Below, in pieces: positions 1 through 8,085 of a stretch of DNA of 59,449 nt (the stretch's first letter is position 1; each line of letters starts with the position of its first letter). The notes under the pieces are model-generated. The model was given only the letters and a program-made list of their open reading frames with translations. It had not been told where the DNA came from and did not search any database. A program made the translations under genes and the position numbers. The stretch is from a virus: IMG/VR virus record IMGVR_UViG_3300034050_001176, positions 1-59,449 of that record, one strand, 5' to 3'.

Positions 1-61
1 TGCATAGGAACTTATTCTTGTTGTATTCAATGCTTTTTTAGCAGACAGAATCTCCTATGCA
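1..61. repeat. Inverted repeat with T-rich flank at window edge
   Basis: TGCATAGGA (1-9) and its exact reverse complement TCCTATGCA (53-61) face each other across 43 nt, and the right arm is followed by TATTTTTTC. It could be a weak terminator for a gene left of the window, or the end of a longer repeat cut by the window edge. No transposase is visible, so its nature is open. Confidence 0.3.
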
Positions 62-469
62 TATTTTTTCATCATAATTTTTAGTTAATTCCCTCTGCTA
101 TTTTGTTTTTGCAAAAGGCTCTAATGGAAATTCAATTATTCCTTTCGAGAGTATGAGAGCTTATTTTAAAAGTTGTCTTGTCGAAAATGGCAATGAAATC
201 TAATCTTTGATTTCGTTTGATAAAGGTTTTGACGCTTACGATCATGGGTAGTAGAGCAATGATTGCTAAATTGTGATGAGGGTCAAGCCAGTGAGGCCTG
301 GCTCCTTAAACTTCTTTATACGCTTCTGGATCAATTTAATCAAAGTCTAGCCCCTTTAAACATCCCATCAAATAATTTTCTAATAATTCCTTGTATTGCA
401 TGCGTATGTTAATTATCTTGATACATATACATAATTTATCAACAGTGTTATTAACAAGGTTATACACAC
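62..469. other. Non-coding stretch upstream of left terS
   Basis: No convincing gene. A 49-codon frame from a TTG at 263 to TAA at 410-412 has no visible ribosome site and is probably chance. Similarity to the region upstream of the right terS is limited to the last 20-odd bases before the start codon, so the homologous block between the two prophages begins here. Confidence 0.5.
436..468 (+). promoter_or_regulatory. DnaA-box-like sites before left terS
   Basis: TTATCAACA (436-444, one base off) and TTATACACA (460-468, exact match to TTATNCACA) lie directly before the terS start. The second is also present in the same place in the right copy, where two more exact boxes accompany it. Binding of DnaA is inferred from the consensus only. 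Confidence 0.4.
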
Positions 470-853
470 ATGGAATTAACACCCCCTCGTTCAACGCCTG
501 CTTCAGATTATCTCGATTTTGTAAGACGCAAGGCTGTATCTGGCATGAGTTCTGACCAAATCGCTGCAGACTACGCTCAGCGCTGGAATATTTCCTATGA
601 GCTTGCCAAGCAACGTATGAAGGAATCTGAATACCGACAAGCCATGGAAGCTGGCTACCAATCTGGTCTGGGGCGGATTTGGGAAAAACTCCACCACCTT
701 GCTATGGAAAAAAATGATCAGGGGATTTTGTTATTACTGGCCAAGGAACAACTCAAACTGTTTGGTCAAGTGGAATCGGAGGATTTACTGGCTAAAAGTT
801 CGTTGAGTAAAGATAAACTCAAGAAAATTCATGAGCTGATCTTTGGAAAATAA
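470..853 (+). CDS. Terminase small subunit (left prophage)
   Basis: A 127-aa protein, a usual length for small terminases, which recognise the phage packaging site and hand DNA to the large subunit. An alpha-helical N-terminal part (about residues 20-60, with SSDQIAADYAQRW and ELAKQRM) could be the helix-turn-helix DNA-binding unit; the rest is helical and charged. It is assigned mainly by place: first gene of the late operon, overlapping the recognisable large terminase gene by 11 nt (843-853). The ATG at 470 follows AAGG and a DnaA-box-like sequence. Its counterpart at 39400-39783 differs at roughly ten residues. The overlap suggests translational coupling. Function fairly sure, family not identified beyond this. 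Confidence 0.7.
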   Translation: MELTPPRSTPASDYLDFVRRKAVSGMSSDQIAADYAQRWNISYELAKQRMKESEYRQAMEAGYQSGLGRIWEKLHHLAMEKNDQGILLLLAKEQLKLFGQVESEDLLAKSSLSKDKLKKIHELIFGK

Positions 854-2252
854 CCTCACTTCAGCTGAGATTATGAAAGAGGCGTGGTATGCTCACCGGA
901 CCTTCGCCTATTATGAACCGCATTTAAAACAGAAGCAGTTTCATGCATTGGGTAAAACCGCTCGAGAACGTTTGTTTTTGGCGGGTAATCGTACCGGTAA
1001 GACCTATGGTGGGGCAATTGAAGTGTGTATGCACCTCAGTGGCGTCTATCCTGAGGATTGGTCGGGCTATCGCTTTGATAAACCTATTATGGCCTGGGCA
1101 ATTGGGGTGTCGAATGAAACAGTGCGTTCGACCCTACAACAGTATTACATTGGTGATCCTAAAGCTTCAAGCCCTGGAGCGTTAGCCCCAGCTATTATCT
1201 TGTCCACCACGATGCGACGTGGCTTAGCCGATGCGGTTGATACGGTTCGGGTACGCCATGTTAGTGGAGCTCAATCAATCTTGTGCTTTAAAAGCTATCA
1301 GCAAGGTCGTGAAGCTTTGCAAGGGGCAAGAGTCGATTTAATCCACTGTGATGAAGAACCACCCCATAGTTTGTATATGGAATTACTGATGCGCCTCATG
1401 AGTGTTGATGGGGTATCCGATCCAGGCATGATGATGATTACCGCAACCCCATTATTGGGGATGACCAATACGATCTTGCGCTTTACCAATGAAGATGATG
1501 CAAGGGAAGGCGAAGCCCTGAATGGGCGTGGGTTTGTGCAAGCGGGTTGGAATGATAACCCGTATTTGAGTGAACCAGAAAAAAAACAACTGCGCTCCGG
1601 TATGGCACCCCATGAGTTGGAAGCCAGGGAAAAGGGTATTCCATCACTTGGCTCTGGTATGGTCTATCCGGTCGCTGAATCAGCAATTACCTGTGAGCCA
1701 TTTGCTATTCCAGACTATTGGCCAAGGGTTTATGGCCTAGACTTTGGTTGGACAGCTCCAACCGCAGCACTTTTTGGGGCTCATGATCGGGACAATGATG
1801 TGATCTATTTCAACTGCGAATATGCTTTACCAGAGCTCACGCCCCAACAACATGCTACAAATCTTTTAAAACTTGGGGCGGATTGGATTCCAGGGGTTTT
1901 TGATCCCTCAGGGCTACAATCAAGTGTTAAGGATGGTGACAAGCTTGCCCAAGTTTACCATGATGTGGGACTCAAACATTTAAGCAAAGCCGATAATGCT
2001 AAAGAATCAGGCATTGCCCAAACTTTGACGCGGATGCAAAATGGGCAACTTAAAATTTTTAGCTCCTTATCACAAACTCTCAAGGAGTTACGCATCTATG
2101 GACGTGATGAACATGGCATTGTTCGCAAAGGCAATGACCATCTTATGGACTGTATGCGCTATATTGTGATGTCAGGGCTCAATGTTGCTCGGCCCCAGAA
2201 AATGCCAAGGCCCATTGGTAGAATGCGCTGTCAAGGTGGGGGATATTTATGA
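843..2252 (+). CDS. Terminase large subunit (left prophage)
   Basis: The 469-aa ATPase-nuclease that pumps phage DNA into the prohead. Visible are a Walker A motif GNRTGKT (about 48-54), a Walker B-type strand ending in DEE (LIHCDEEPP), a coupling motif ITATP, and a C-terminal RNase-H-like nuclease with acidic residues in GLDFGWT, VFDPSG and DHLMDC. Length is normal for the family. The only upstream in-frame start is TTG at 843 inside terS; in the right copy an ATG four codons earlier is open, whereas here TGA stops that frame (TGG in the right copy). Met-10 is another possible start. The stop overlaps a short ATG frame (ATGA). Confidence 0.93.
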   Translation: MENNLTSAEIMKEAWYAHRTFAYYEPHLKQKQFHALGKTARERLFLAGNRTGKTYGGAIEVCMHLSGVYPEDWSGYRFDKPIMAWAIGVSNETVRSTLQQYYIGDPKASSPGALAPAIILSTTMRRGLADAVDTVRVRHVSGAQSILCFKSYQQGREALQGARVDLIHCDEEPPHSLYMELLMRLMSVDGVSDPGMMMITATPLLGMTNTILRFTNEDDAREGEALNGRGFVQAGWNDNPYLSEPEKKQLRSGMAPHELEAREKGIPSLGSGMVYPVAESAITCEPFAIPDYWPRVYGLDFGWTAPTAALFGAHDRDNDVIYFNCEYALPELTPQQHATNLLKLGADWIPGVFDPSGLQSSVKDGDKLAQVYHDVGLKHLSKADNAKESGIAQTLTRMQNGQLKIFSSLSQTLKELRIYGRDEHGIVRKGNDHLMDCMRYIVMSGLNVARPQKMPRPIGRMRCQGGGYL

Positions 2253-2395
2253 TTGATATGTGTGGAAAAGCAAACTCATGACTACACAACTCCATAAACC
2301 GCCAAGAGGTTATGGATTCTCTTCCTTGATGGAGATAGCTGTGGCCAGCTCTCACTAACCTTTCTTAAATGCTTTTGTTTTATATAATTTTAGAA

Positions 2396-2425
2396 ATACA
2401 ATACTTACATTAACGAATATTGTAT
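2396..2425. repeat. 8-bp inverted repeat, operator-like
   Basis: ATACAATA (2396-2403) and TATTGTAT (2418-2425) are exact reverse complements separated by 14 nt, about 30 bp upstream of a promoter-like -35 box. Such dyads upstream of late promoters often bind a regulator, but no protein is identified here. The right copy does not retain it. Confidence 0.35.
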
Positions 2426-2452
2426 GTAGATCAATAAACCTACGTCTAATGG

Positions 2453-2480
2453 TTGAATTTTGGGCCAGAAATGCTATACT
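2453..2480 (+). promoter_or_regulatory. Promoter for portal/capsid operon (left)
   Basis: TTGAAT (2453-2458), a 16-bp spacer and TATACT (2475-2480) preceded by TGC, an extended -10. The right copy has TTGATT, 16 bp and TATACT with the same TGC at the same position (33086-33113), although the surrounding bases differ. Conservation of hexamers and spacing in diverged sequence supports a real sigma-70-type promoter. Confidence 0.65.
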
Positions 2481-2548
2481 GAGCTTGCGTTGTGTTAGTT
2501 TTGTGTCTCTAATATTTCTTTTAAATATATGGACCATAGGAATAAACC

Positions 2549-2722
2549 ATGAACATGATCCTCAACCCCCAATATGGTCAAAGCTATGGAAACTTAGAGG
2601 TCGTGCTGGATGATGGGTCAGTCAAAACGCCAATCCCCCTGTTTGTGGTCGAGTGCTTTTTATGGTACATGGTTGTTGTACATATCCTTATCGATGTATT
2701 ATTACAAATGGGTAAGCTTTAA
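2549..2722 (+). CDS. 57-aa membrane peptide, holin-like size
   Basis: A small gene starting at ATG 2549 after a GGAAT ribosome site and ending 3 nt before portal. The first 30 residues are polar; residues 31-53 form one hydrophobic segment (PLFVVECFLWYMVVVHILID), so a single-pass inner membrane protein is likely. It is the first gene behind the conserved promoter. In the right copy the same leader (GGAATAAACCATGA) precedes an unrelated 73-aa gene. A holin or other lysis role is conceivable from size and topology, but nothing proves it. Confidence 0.55.
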   Translation: MNMILNPQYGQSYGNLEVVLDDGSVKTPIPLFVVECFLWYMVVVHILIDVLLQMGKL

Positions 2723-2725
2723 CCT

Positions 2726-4552
2726 ATGGCTTACCCACTTTCACCATCCCGGCAAAAGGCCCTAGACACCGCCCAAGACTATTTTAGGGCGGCTAACCTG
2801 CATCAATCAACCAATGAGTTTCGCTTAAAATCCATTAATGATTACGGATTTTACGATGGCACTGACCAATGGCAGCCGAAAGATTTAGAAAAGTTAAATG
2901 CCCGTGAACAACTCCCCATTACCGTCAATATCTGCAAAGGGTTTATCGATAATCTTTCAGGTGTCGAAATCCAATCTCGTTATCGCACTGCGTGCCGCAG
3001 TGATTCCCATAACCCTCAAGATGATAAACTTGCTGAAGCCTTAACTCATCTGTTGTTCTATGTTCAAGAACACCAGGAAATACCTTATAAAGGCAGCTTG
3101 AAGTTTCGTGATTCCCTGATTTGCGGGATTGGCTGGAGTCATCTGTGCAAGGAAGATGGTGAAGTTTTTTATGATTATGTGCATCCCTTCAATATTCTGC
3201 CTGATCCCGATGATCTCAGCCCGCAATATGATGCGATGAAATACGTCTGCCGCAAACGCTGGATGCGCCCAGACATGGTCAAGTCGATGTGGCCTAAGAC
3301 CGCTCAAGAGATTGATTTTGGCGGAGAATTTGCTTATTACGAGGGCATTTCATCTGCGGAGCTGATGGATCGTAACGCTGCCTATACGGATTACGGTGGG
3401 TACACAGGCGCAAATGGCAGTCGGGTACTGGTGGTCGAAGTCCAATACAAGGTGCCCCATAAAATCTATAGTGGTACCGATAGCAATGGTCGATTCTTTG
3501 AGACTTTTAAGCTAGAGGAGGCTGAAGAACTTGCCCAAGGTGAAATTGAAGAAAAAAGGGGCGAGCGCATCATGCGCACCCTGTTTTTGGACAACACGTT
3601 GCTAGAACATGGACCGTTGGACAACACTTTCCCAGATCAAAAAGATTTTAGTTATATTCCGATCGTTTTTCAGCGGCGTTTTAAAACTGGTGTAGCTTAT
3701 GGACTTTTGGAATCGATGAAAGATATCCAACGGGACTGTAATGCCCGGGTAACGAAATCAATTTATGCGATTAACTCGGCTCGTTTAATTTTTGAAGGCA
3801 ATCCGATGCAAGGTCAGAGTCTTGAAACAATTCAGGAGCAATTGCAAAAAATTGATTCAGTGATTGCTCTGCCCAAGGATTCTAAGTTTCAACTGTCCAG
3901 CAATGCACAGATGGGGGAAGAGCAACTTAAAATTGTTGAACTCTACCTTAAGCTGATCCAAAGAGTTACTGGTATTCATGATGAGATGCTGGGGATTCAA
4001 ACCAATGCCACCAGTGGGGTTGCCCAACACATGCGTCAGGTCAACAGTGTACGCAATAATGTCTTTGCCTTTGATAACTTCTCGCAGATGAAGAAACGCG
4101 AATCCCGGTTTATCTTAAACATCATTCAATCCAGCAGTGAGATGAACGCGGCGGTAGAACTGCTAACACCGAATGAGCGAGAAATGATCATTTTGAATCT
4201 GATGCGAGAAGTTAACGGTAAACAGGTAATATTCAATGATATCCGCACCCTACCGCTGTCCTTGTACATTGAAGAAGTGCCGGATTACCAAAGTTCCTTT
4301 GCGGAACAAAAGGCTACTTTCGAATCCCTATTGTCTAACGCCCATGCCCAGTGGCTAATGCTCTCACCGGAACTACTGCGCCGCATGGGGGTGCGCAATC
4401 CGGAACAAATCGCCCAAGAAATGCAGCAAGCCATGCAACAAAAAACCACGATGGAACAAGGGGTTGCCGGCAGAGGTGATCCTGTACAGTTTGCCCCTCA
4501 AGGCCAACCCCAAGGTGGATCTAACCAGCCACTCAAACAACAACCTATTTAA
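2726..4552 (+). CDS. Portal protein (left prophage)
   Basis: A 608-aa portal of the P22-like podovirus group; twelve copies form the ring through which DNA enters and leaves the capsid. Support comes from length, position between terminase and scaffold, and family-like stretches such as QLPITVNICKGFIDNLSGVE near residue 65, the DPDD segment near 150, and the long helical stem with ATSGVAQHMRQVNSVRN around 430. The C-terminal 60 residues are Gln-rich and disordered, as in the P22 portal barrel and tail. The C-terminus differs from the right copy (last 20 residues), while the core is nearly the same. It starts 3 nt after the 57-aa gene. Confidence 0.88.
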   Translation: MAYPLSPSRQKALDTAQDYFRAANLHQSTNEFRLKSINDYGFYDGTDQWQPKDLEKLNAREQLPITVNICKGFIDNLSGVEIQSRYRTACRSDSHNPQDDKLAEALTHLLFYVQEHQEIPYKGSLKFRDSLICGIGWSHLCKEDGEVFYDYVHPFNILPDPDDLSPQYDAMKYVCRKRWMRPDMVKSMWPKTAQEIDFGGEFAYYEGISSAELMDRNAAYTDYGGYTGANGSRVLVVEVQYKVPHKIYSGTDSNGRFFETFKLEEAEELAQGEIEEKRGERIMRTLFLDNTLLEHGPLDNTFPDQKDFSYIPIVFQRRFKTGVAYGLLESMKDIQRDCNARVTKSIYAINSARLIFEGNPMQGQSLETIQEQLQKIDSVIALPKDSKFQLSSNAQMGEEQLKIVELYLKLIQRVTGIHDEMLGIQTNATSGVAQHMRQVNSVRNNVFAFDNFSQMKKRESRFILNIIQSSSEMNAAVELLTPNEREMIILNLMREVNGKQVIFNDIRTLPLSLYIEEVPDYQSSFAEQKATFESLLSNAHAQWLMLSPELLRRMGVRNPEQIAQEMQQAMQQKTTMEQGVAGRGDPVQFAPQGQPQGGSNQPLKQQPI

Positions 4553-4568
4553 CCATTAGGAGAAAATT

Positions 4569-5495
4569 ATGTTAGATACCCTAAAAAAGGAAACAGCTGA
4601 GACTGCAGAAAAAATGGATACAATTTCTAGTTTGTTTGAGGATCGTGATCGCCAAGCTTTACAAGAGGATATCAGCCCATCTTCCAACACATCAAAAAAA
4701 CAGGCAGCACCCACATTATCTTCACAACCAGATGAGGTAACGGTTGAAACCAAAGCTGCCAAGGTCGACGATCAAGCTATTGACAACCCAGATCTCAAAG
4801 CCTTACAAACGGAGCTGGAAAAAACCCGCAAAACGATCCTGGAGAATCAGAAGTATGGGCGGCAAAATGCTCAACGCTTAAAGGGTGCTTTAAAACAAGC
4901 TAAAACTTTGGTGGAGAGTGGTGCATTGTCTGAGGAAGAAGCGCGACACTTAATAACATCTTTGGAAAGTGATGATGCAGAAGCAGTAGAAGCTTCCCCA
5001 TACGATACGCATCCCTTTGGTCAGGTGCTTAAAATTGCCAACACCCAACTAGAGAACCTCAGAAAATATAGCGATGATGACCTGCTGGATGACAAGGTCA
5101 AAGCTTTTGATTACTTCCTAAGCCTGGCATCTCCTGAAGAAGTTAAGGGGGCTCTTGAGGATCTTACTGACCTCATCGATGATCCGATCAAACTGACTAA
5201 AAAGATGCTCAGCATTGGCAAGCTTTATTATGATGAATCCTATAAGGATATCGCTAGTTCTGGAGGTGTTTCTCAGTACATAAAAAGTAAACAGGAAGAA
5301 ATTGAAATGTTGAACAAAAGTATTGACAAGTTAACCAAGAAACTGGCACAGTATGAGGACTATGATCAACCACGTTATCGTATTAATGAAGTTGGTGAGT
5401 CTAACGACACACCCCATACAAAACGGGATCCCTCTTCGGATGTCTTTGATGATCGAGACAGGGATGATAGGAGAAGACAAAAGCGCCTAGCCTAG
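4569..5495 (+). CDS. Scaffolding protein (left prophage)
   Basis: A 308-aa, highly charged and helical protein between portal and major capsid genes, the standard place for a scaffold that guides prohead assembly and then leaves. The first 90 residues are variable and low-complexity, the middle (about 100-260) is conserved with the right copy, and a coiled coil follows (EIEMLNKSIDKLTKKLAQYED). The C-terminus is strongly basic (RRRQKRLA), like the capsid-binding helix of P22-type scaffolds. A ribosome site AGGAGAAA precedes ATG 4569. The last codons form the 5' arm of a conserved hairpin. Confidence 0.75.
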   Translation: MLDTLKKETAETAEKMDTISSLFEDRDRQALQEDISPSSNTSKKQAAPTLSSQPDEVTVETKAAKVDDQAIDNPDLKALQTELEKTRKTILENQKYGRQNAQRLKGALKQAKTLVESGALSEEEARHLITSLESDDAEAVEASPYDTHPFGQVLKIANTQLENLRKYSDDDLLDDKVKAFDYFLSLASPEEVKGALEDLTDLIDDPIKLTKKMLSIGKLYYDESYKDIASSGGVSQYIKSKQEEIEMLNKSIDKLTKKLAQYEDYDQPRYRINEVGESNDTPHTKRDPSSDVFDDRDRDDRRRQKRLA

Positions 5496-5687
5496 GTCGC
5501 CCGCTTTTGGATTCAGCTTGGATGAAAAGACGATTGCGTAAAGGTTGAAGACAGCTCAATTTCTGGCTCTTACCTTCAACTTTTACCGAAATCCCTACCT
5601 TTTTTTGAAAAGAACGAAAATTCGCATTTTAAGGACAACTTTGGTTGTTGCTTAAATTTTTTTGTTTGTTTTAAAAAAGGAATTTTT
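5478..5687 (+). promoter_or_regulatory. Structured leader before major capsid gene (left)
   Basis: Stem 1 pairs CAAAAGCG (5478-5485, in the last scaffold codons) with CGCTTTTG (5502-5509). Stem 2 pairs GTTGAAG (5544-5550) with CTTCAAC (5574-5580). A third stem, ACAAC/GTTGT, lies near 5635-5648 and is followed by a T-rich run. In the right copy one base pair in stem 1 changes from G-C to A-T, and the outermost pair in stem 2 from G-C to T-A, so pairing is kept. A block around 5600-5640 is almost unchanged. This could be an attenuator, an mRNA processing site or a translation enhancer for abundant capsid synthesis. Confidence 0.55.
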
Positions 5688-6908
5688 ATGGCGCTTTATC
5701 CAGTCCCTGCACCCGGTTATAATGGAATCAACCAAAATCTCTTCCCCTTTGACGTTGTCACGAAAGTCTTCAAGGAATGGGTACAAATCACCCCATTGTA
5801 CAACCTGATCGGTAATGAGCCGACCCGACCGATTGTTCGTAAACAACTTAGTCGTGGTGAAGGTTTGCAATACCGCATGGGCAAACTCCAAGCGCTTGAT
5901 TACAAAAACCCTGTGCTAAACTTCGATCAACGCCGGGGTAATGCCCAGCAGCAATCAATTGACTACGATGCTGTCAATGTCGATTTTAAAAGCTTTCTGG
6001 TCCAGATCAAGGGCTACGACATTCTCAACTACGGTACACCGATTGACTTGCCACCCTATGCGCGTCAGCAATTGGTCGAAGCATTCTCCAGGTGTTTAAA
6101 CTACGATCTGTTTAATGCGATGACCTCCACAGTCTATCCGGCCCTGACCACAGGTTCTGCCTTAACCGGTAACGTCGCTGGGAATTACCCAAGCTATGAT
6201 CGTGTGGTTTTACCAGTCGCTGCAGGAACGCTATTAGGAAGAGCAGCTTATCAAGCCAATGGCACCTTTCCAACCCTGGTCAATGGCCTACAGACTTCCG
6301 CCAACACAACCCCTGCAGGATCAGGTCTTTCCGCCCGTCACTTGGAGACCTTAAAGCAATATGCGGAACGGGGTAATGCTGCTGATGTTGGGGTCAATAC
6401 CGAAAATGCCCTACGCCCAGCCTACATTAAAAGCAAAGCCGGGTGGCCGATGAACAAATATATTTATCTGGCCCATCCCCAAACCCTCACTAGCTTGTTT
6501 GCCGATCCGTTGTTTGCCAACTCAACCTTTAACCGTGGCACGGTGATTGATTCTGATAATACCCCACAAACCCTCAATGGTGCTGACTATGTGGGGGAAT
6601 ATCGTGGCATTGCGATTTATAGCTGCCGTGACCTCTACCAATATGCGATCACCAGTCAAGATGGGACAAAACAAGCGGCCTGGAACATTTTTATGGGTGC
6701 TGGTGCCCTATCAATAGGTTGGGCGGAAGAACCACAGATCGGCATGGAAAATGACCTAGTGGAACGGATTCAGCTCTACTTTGGTCATGAGTTTCGTGGA
6801 CAAAAGATGCTGCAGTTTAAAAGTTTATACGCAAGCCAGGCTGGTGCCGTAGTGGGATCAAACACAGTGGTTGAACAGGGAATACTTCATTCGTTTGTCA
6901 GCTTTTAA
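5688..6908 (+). CDS. Major capsid protein (left prophage)
   Basis: A 406-aa capsid subunit, resembling the N4-gp56/P22 coat group in length and layout. Family-like features are the N-terminal arm with PFDVVTKVFKEW, the PTRPIVRKQLSRGEGLQYRMGK segment (residues 45-66), and a central region SARHLETLKQYAERGNAADVG followed by KYIYLAHPQTLTSLFADPLF. It lies directly after scaffold and a structured leader. The ribosome site AAAAAAGGAA before ATG 5688 is good. The right copy (28207-29427) is nearly the same over its whole length, as expected for the most constrained structural protein. HK97 fold is inferred. Confidence 0.88.
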   Translation: MALYPVPAPGYNGINQNLFPFDVVTKVFKEWVQITPLYNLIGNEPTRPIVRKQLSRGEGLQYRMGKLQALDYKNPVLNFDQRRGNAQQQSIDYDAVNVDFKSFLVQIKGYDILNYGTPIDLPPYARQQLVEAFSRCLNYDLFNAMTSTVYPALTTGSALTGNVAGNYPSYDRVVLPVAAGTLLGRAAYQANGTFPTLVNGLQTSANTTPAGSGLSARHLETLKQYAERGNAADVGVNTENALRPAYIKSKAGWPMNKYIYLAHPQTLTSLFADPLFANSTFNRGTVIDSDNTPQTLNGADYVGEYRGIAIYSCRDLYQYAITSQDGTKQAAWNIFMGAGALSIGWAEEPQIGMENDLVERIQLYFGHEFRGQKMLQFKSLYASQAGAVVGSNTVVEQGILHSFVSF

Positions 6909-6999
6909 AAAGATAAAAATATAATAGAAAAGAAGACAATATATAGAAATACAATAGATAATAATTTAACATATTATAAATTAATAGAGGAGATCAATC

Positions 7000-7371
7000 A
7001 TGACAAGTGTTGTTCGCTACGTGCAAAATACAACGACTGCTGCCAACGTGAATACAAGCGTGGTGTCAACGGGAAGCGATTATCAGCTGGTTGCTTTTGA
7101 TATTACGACTGCAGCAGGAATTGCGGCTAACGCCAATGCCAATATCTTGACCTGGAAAGGGGCGGGTAAAATCAAGGCAATATCATCGGTGTTTATGCGC
7201 CGGGCTACAACCGGTGAAGTGATTCCTATGGGAGCGGTGGCACAAAATACCCATACAACCATCACCCTAGATGCCACAGGAAAAATCATCAACATCGCTT
7301 TATTAGCAGGTGCAACACCTATTCCAACCAATACGGTGATTTCTTTACTGCTGGTGATTGGGAATTACTAA
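7000..7371 (+). CDS. Small virion protein after capsid gene (left)
   Basis: A 123-aa beta-rich, Ala/Thr-rich protein lacking charged or Cys residues, located directly after the capsid gene behind a strong AGAGGAGAT ribosome site. Position and composition suggest a capsid decoration or minor head protein, but no family was recognised. The first 60 residues match the right copy closely, while residues 62-110 diverge (IKAISSVFMRRATTGEVIP here), suggesting an exposed surface. The 90 nt before it are extremely AT-rich. Confidence 0.55.
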   Translation: MTSVVRYVQNTTTAANVNTSVVSTGSDYQLVAFDITTAAGIAANANANILTWKGAGKIKAISSVFMRRATTGEVIPMGAVAQNTHTTITLDATGKIINIALLAGATPIPTNTVISLLLVIGNY

Positions 7372-7431
7372 AGGTAGGCGTCTGCACGATAAGTTAGGTG
7401 AGTGAGAAGATGATCGTGGGATAAGTAAAAA

Positions 7432-8070
7432 ATGGAAGTATCAACGTTACTGAACTTAATGGGTAATCTCTCTTTGGGTAATGATAATATTACTGCGGTT
7501 GAGCGAGGTATTTTTTTACAGTATCTCAACCTCGCCCATTTAGAGCTCTACCAAGTGACGGCTAATTTTAATCAGGATCTGCTGGTTCAAGTAACCCTTG
7601 CTAATCAGGTGGAGTCAAACCAGGTGCAACTCCCCGAAACCCCCTATCTGGTCAATCACGTTTACGATCTTACCCATCACCGTCAACTCCGTCGGATTTC
7701 CTTAAGGGATGCGATTACTAAGGACCCAGCTTTTACAGCTAATGGCAATCCTACCCAATATGTTGTTCGGCGTGATGTCTTGGAGTTTATCCCAACGCAG
7801 ATGGCGATCACCTCGATCAATATCTGGTATGTTCCTCAGCCGATCCCTTTAACGGAACAAACCCCTGAGGAAGATATCCCCTATCCCTTTGCCTATCACC
7901 CTGTCTTAGTCGATGGGGCGTTGTATTATTTATTTTGTGAAGAAGGCGGCTTTAAAAACCTCCAAAAGGCTCAGGATGCTCAAAGACGCTGGGAAGTCGG
8001 CCAGACCCGCTTGCTCGCCTATCTCTACAATTCCAGTGGTCAACTGTTTTCTACGTTCAGTAGTGTGTAG
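7432..8070 (+). CDS. Head-tail adaptor protein (left)
   Basis: A 212-aa protein in the place of P22 gp4 or T7 gp11 (tail tubular A-like), which forms a ring below the portal. It begins with a helix, has strand-rich centre segments (NQVQLPETPYLVNHVYDLTHHRQLRRISLRDA), and ends with helices including HPVLVDGALYYLFCEEGGF, a pattern seen in podovirus adaptors. No catalytic motif is visible. The next gene begins 16 nt downstream. The right copy at 27120-27758 has the same length with scattered changes. Confidence 0.6.
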   Translation: MEVSTLLNLMGNLSLGNDNITAVERGIFLQYLNLAHLELYQVTANFNQDLLVQVTLANQVESNQVQLPETPYLVNHVYDLTHHRQLRRISLRDAITKDPAFTANGNPTQYVVRRDVLEFIPTQMAITSINIWYVPQPIPLTEQTPEEDIPYPFAYHPVLVDGALYYLFCEEGGFKNLQKAQDAQRRWEVGQTRLLAYLYNSSGQLFSTFSSV

Positions 8071-8085
8071 CAGGGTGGATGAATC

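Larger units (their letters stand above)
2253..2548. other. Intergenic gap in the slot of a missing cassette
   Basis: No solid gene. In the right copy this position holds about 5 kb (lipoprotein, patatin, three fibre genes). Here only two tiny frames follow terL: one of 10 codons starting at the ATGA overlap (2251) and one of 26 codons from ATG 2278 to TAA 2356-2358. The second begins with MTT like the right-hand patatin gene, so it may be a deletion scar, but the similarity is too short to prove that. The rest holds an inverted repeat and a promoter, listed separately. Confidence 0.5.

Noticed and set aside
1-61. Insertion sequence end
   Set aside because: Arms are only 9 bp, 43 nt apart, and no transposase or target duplication is visible.
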